A stretch of DNA of 7,456 bases, from NCBI GenBank assembly GCA_023428365.1, contig JAEYYQ010000212.1:1-7456 (forward strand), in the 5' to 3' direction. The position numbers and the translations under genes are program-made. This DNA comes from Pseudomonadota bacterium (GTDB taxonomy: Bacteria > Pseudomonadota > Alphaproteobacteria > Rhizobiales > Hyphomicrobiaceae). This document shows, piece by piece, positions 7,065 through 7,456 of this stretch. The notes beneath the pieces were generated by a model. It saw nothing but the letters and a program-made list of their open reading frames with translations, was not told the DNA's origin and searched no databases. Every line of letters starts with the position of its first letter. Positions within the stretch are counted from its first letter, which is position 1.

Positions 7065-7069
7065 TCCTC
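7065..7069 (-). promoter_or_regulatory. Ribosome binding site for the 91-residue DUF1127 gene
   Basis: On the minus strand GAGGA precedes ATG 7054 by ten bases (gaggattattcagttATG). It is the only clear Shine-Dalgarno near this gene and supports the chosen start. Confidence 0.6.
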
Positions 7070-7082
7070 ATGGCGCGGGGTA

Positions 7083-7107
7083 TCGGCCGGAGTTTCACCC
7101 CGGCCGA
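7083..7107 (-). other. Perfect inverted repeat between the two DUF1127 genes
   Basis: TCGGCCGG at 7083-7090 and CCGGCCGA at 7100-7107 form an 8-bp perfect, all but GC-only stem with a 9-base loop. It lies 30 bases after the stop of the upstream DUF1127 gene and 28 bases before the start of the next. No T-run follows on either strand. It is a likely mRNA stem-loop that could attenuate, protect or set the boundary for processing of a dicistronic transcript; a protein-binding site is also possible. Confidence 0.6.
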
Positions 7108-7137
7108 CACGCCGAAATTGCGATTTTGAATGCTGGT

Positions 7138-7380
7138 TTAGGCGTGGCCCAGCACTGGCAGGGTGCGCTCTACTCGGATCTGGCGGATCTGGGCTTTCGT
7201 GTAGCCGATTTCCTCGAGGCGCGAGTCGGACAGACTGGCGAAGTAGTTCACCAACCGCCGCTGTCCCTGGGCCTCACCGGCCGCGAGAAGTTTTGCCCAA
7301 ATGCGCTGGAAAAGTCCCGGGCGCTTGCTAGACGTATCCGCAATGGCGTCGACGCCAAAAGTCGTGATCTGCGTGCTCAT
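7138..7380 (-). CDS. Small DUF1127 protein, 80 residues
   Basis: The DUF1127-type core is at about residues 38-68: GQRRLVNYFASLSDSRLEEI then GYTKAQIRQIR. It shares the pattern L..LSD..L..IG with its downstream neighbour, but the N-terminal arginine-rich part is weaker (only QRR). The upstream half (residues 1-37) carries PGLFQRIWAKLLAAGEA, an amphipathic helix preceded by a polar start. The start is ATG at 7378-7380; only a weak purine stretch (gatgagctgagc) precedes it. It is probably the first gene of a two-gene transcript with the next DUF1127 gene. Its upstream region runs to the window edge. Function is unknown beyond the family; a stress or nutrient-response role is only inference from relatives. 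Confidence 0.7.
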   Translation of the reverse strand: MSTQITTFGVDAIADTSSKRPGLFQRIWAKLLAAGEAQGQRRLVNYFASLSDSRLEEIGYTKAQIRQIRVERTLPVLGHA

Positions 7381-7456
7381 GCTCAGCTCATCTCTGTTAG
7401 AGTGCAGTCTGAGGAGATCTGATGCCCCCTTCTGCTGCTGTTAGACGAAAGATATA
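7381..7456 (-). promoter_or_regulatory. Upstream region of the DUF1127 pair, with a direct repeat
   Basis: This stretch should hold the leader, and perhaps part of the promoter, of the minus-strand DUF1127 pair. The octamer CTGTTAGA occurs twice in direct orientation, at 7394-7401 and 7438-7445, 44 bases apart, about four helix turns. I cannot identify convincing -35/-10 boxes, and the promoter may lie beyond the window edge. Confidence 0.4.

Noticed and set aside
7051..7071. Six-codon frame (MRIIQL) whose stop overlaps the DUF1127 start as ATGA
   Set aside because: It contains the Shine-Dalgarno of the DUF1127 gene and has none of its own; it is most likely coincidental.

Overview
The window looks like chromosomal DNA from an alphaproteobacterium of the order Hyphomicrobiales (Rhizobiales), most likely close to Bradyrhizobium/Rhodopseudomonas. 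The grounds are the high GC content, the protein family types (TAXI-type binding protein, Sel1-like secreted protein, paired DUF1127 proteins) and a degenerate copy of the 'cattccgg...' palindromic repeat that I associate with Bradyrhizobium-type genomes. This is recognition by eye; no database search was run.

Layout. (1) 1-1851, plus strand: the 3' part of a TAXI/NMT1-type periplasmic solute-binding protein, followed after 84 bases by a secreted protein with a C-terminal Sel1/TPR-like region. (2) 1852-2200: a convergent intergenic gap with a short hairpin and a REP-like repeat that folds into two hairpins. (3) 2201-4039, minus strand: a 612-residue protein with a signal peptide, a cysteine-containing and Pro/Ala-rich exported part, one membrane helix and a C-terminal cytosolic J-domain with an HPD motif. 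(4) 4040-4372: a divergent intergenic gap. (5) 4373-5812, plus strand: a 479-residue DUF3754 protein, a bacterial relative of the mitochondrial protein TMEM143. (6) 5917-6828, plus strand: PrmA, the ribosomal protein L11 methyltransferase. (7) 6779-7054 and 7138-7380, minus strand: two small DUF1127 proteins separated by a perfect 8-bp inverted repeat. The 3' end of the first overlaps the 3' end of prmA by 50 bases. The last 76 bases are the upstream region of the second DUF1127 gene.

How they may work together. The first two genes are plausibly one transcript for exported proteins. The membrane J-domain gene and the DUF3754 gene are divergent and share a 333-base control region. One would place a DnaK-recruiting J-domain at the inner face of the membrane; the other is a conserved membrane protein of unknown function with a mitochondrial counterpart. 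A joint role is inference from position only, but this pair is the most interesting part of the window. I see no CRISPR array, insertion sequence, phage gene, tRNA or rRNA.
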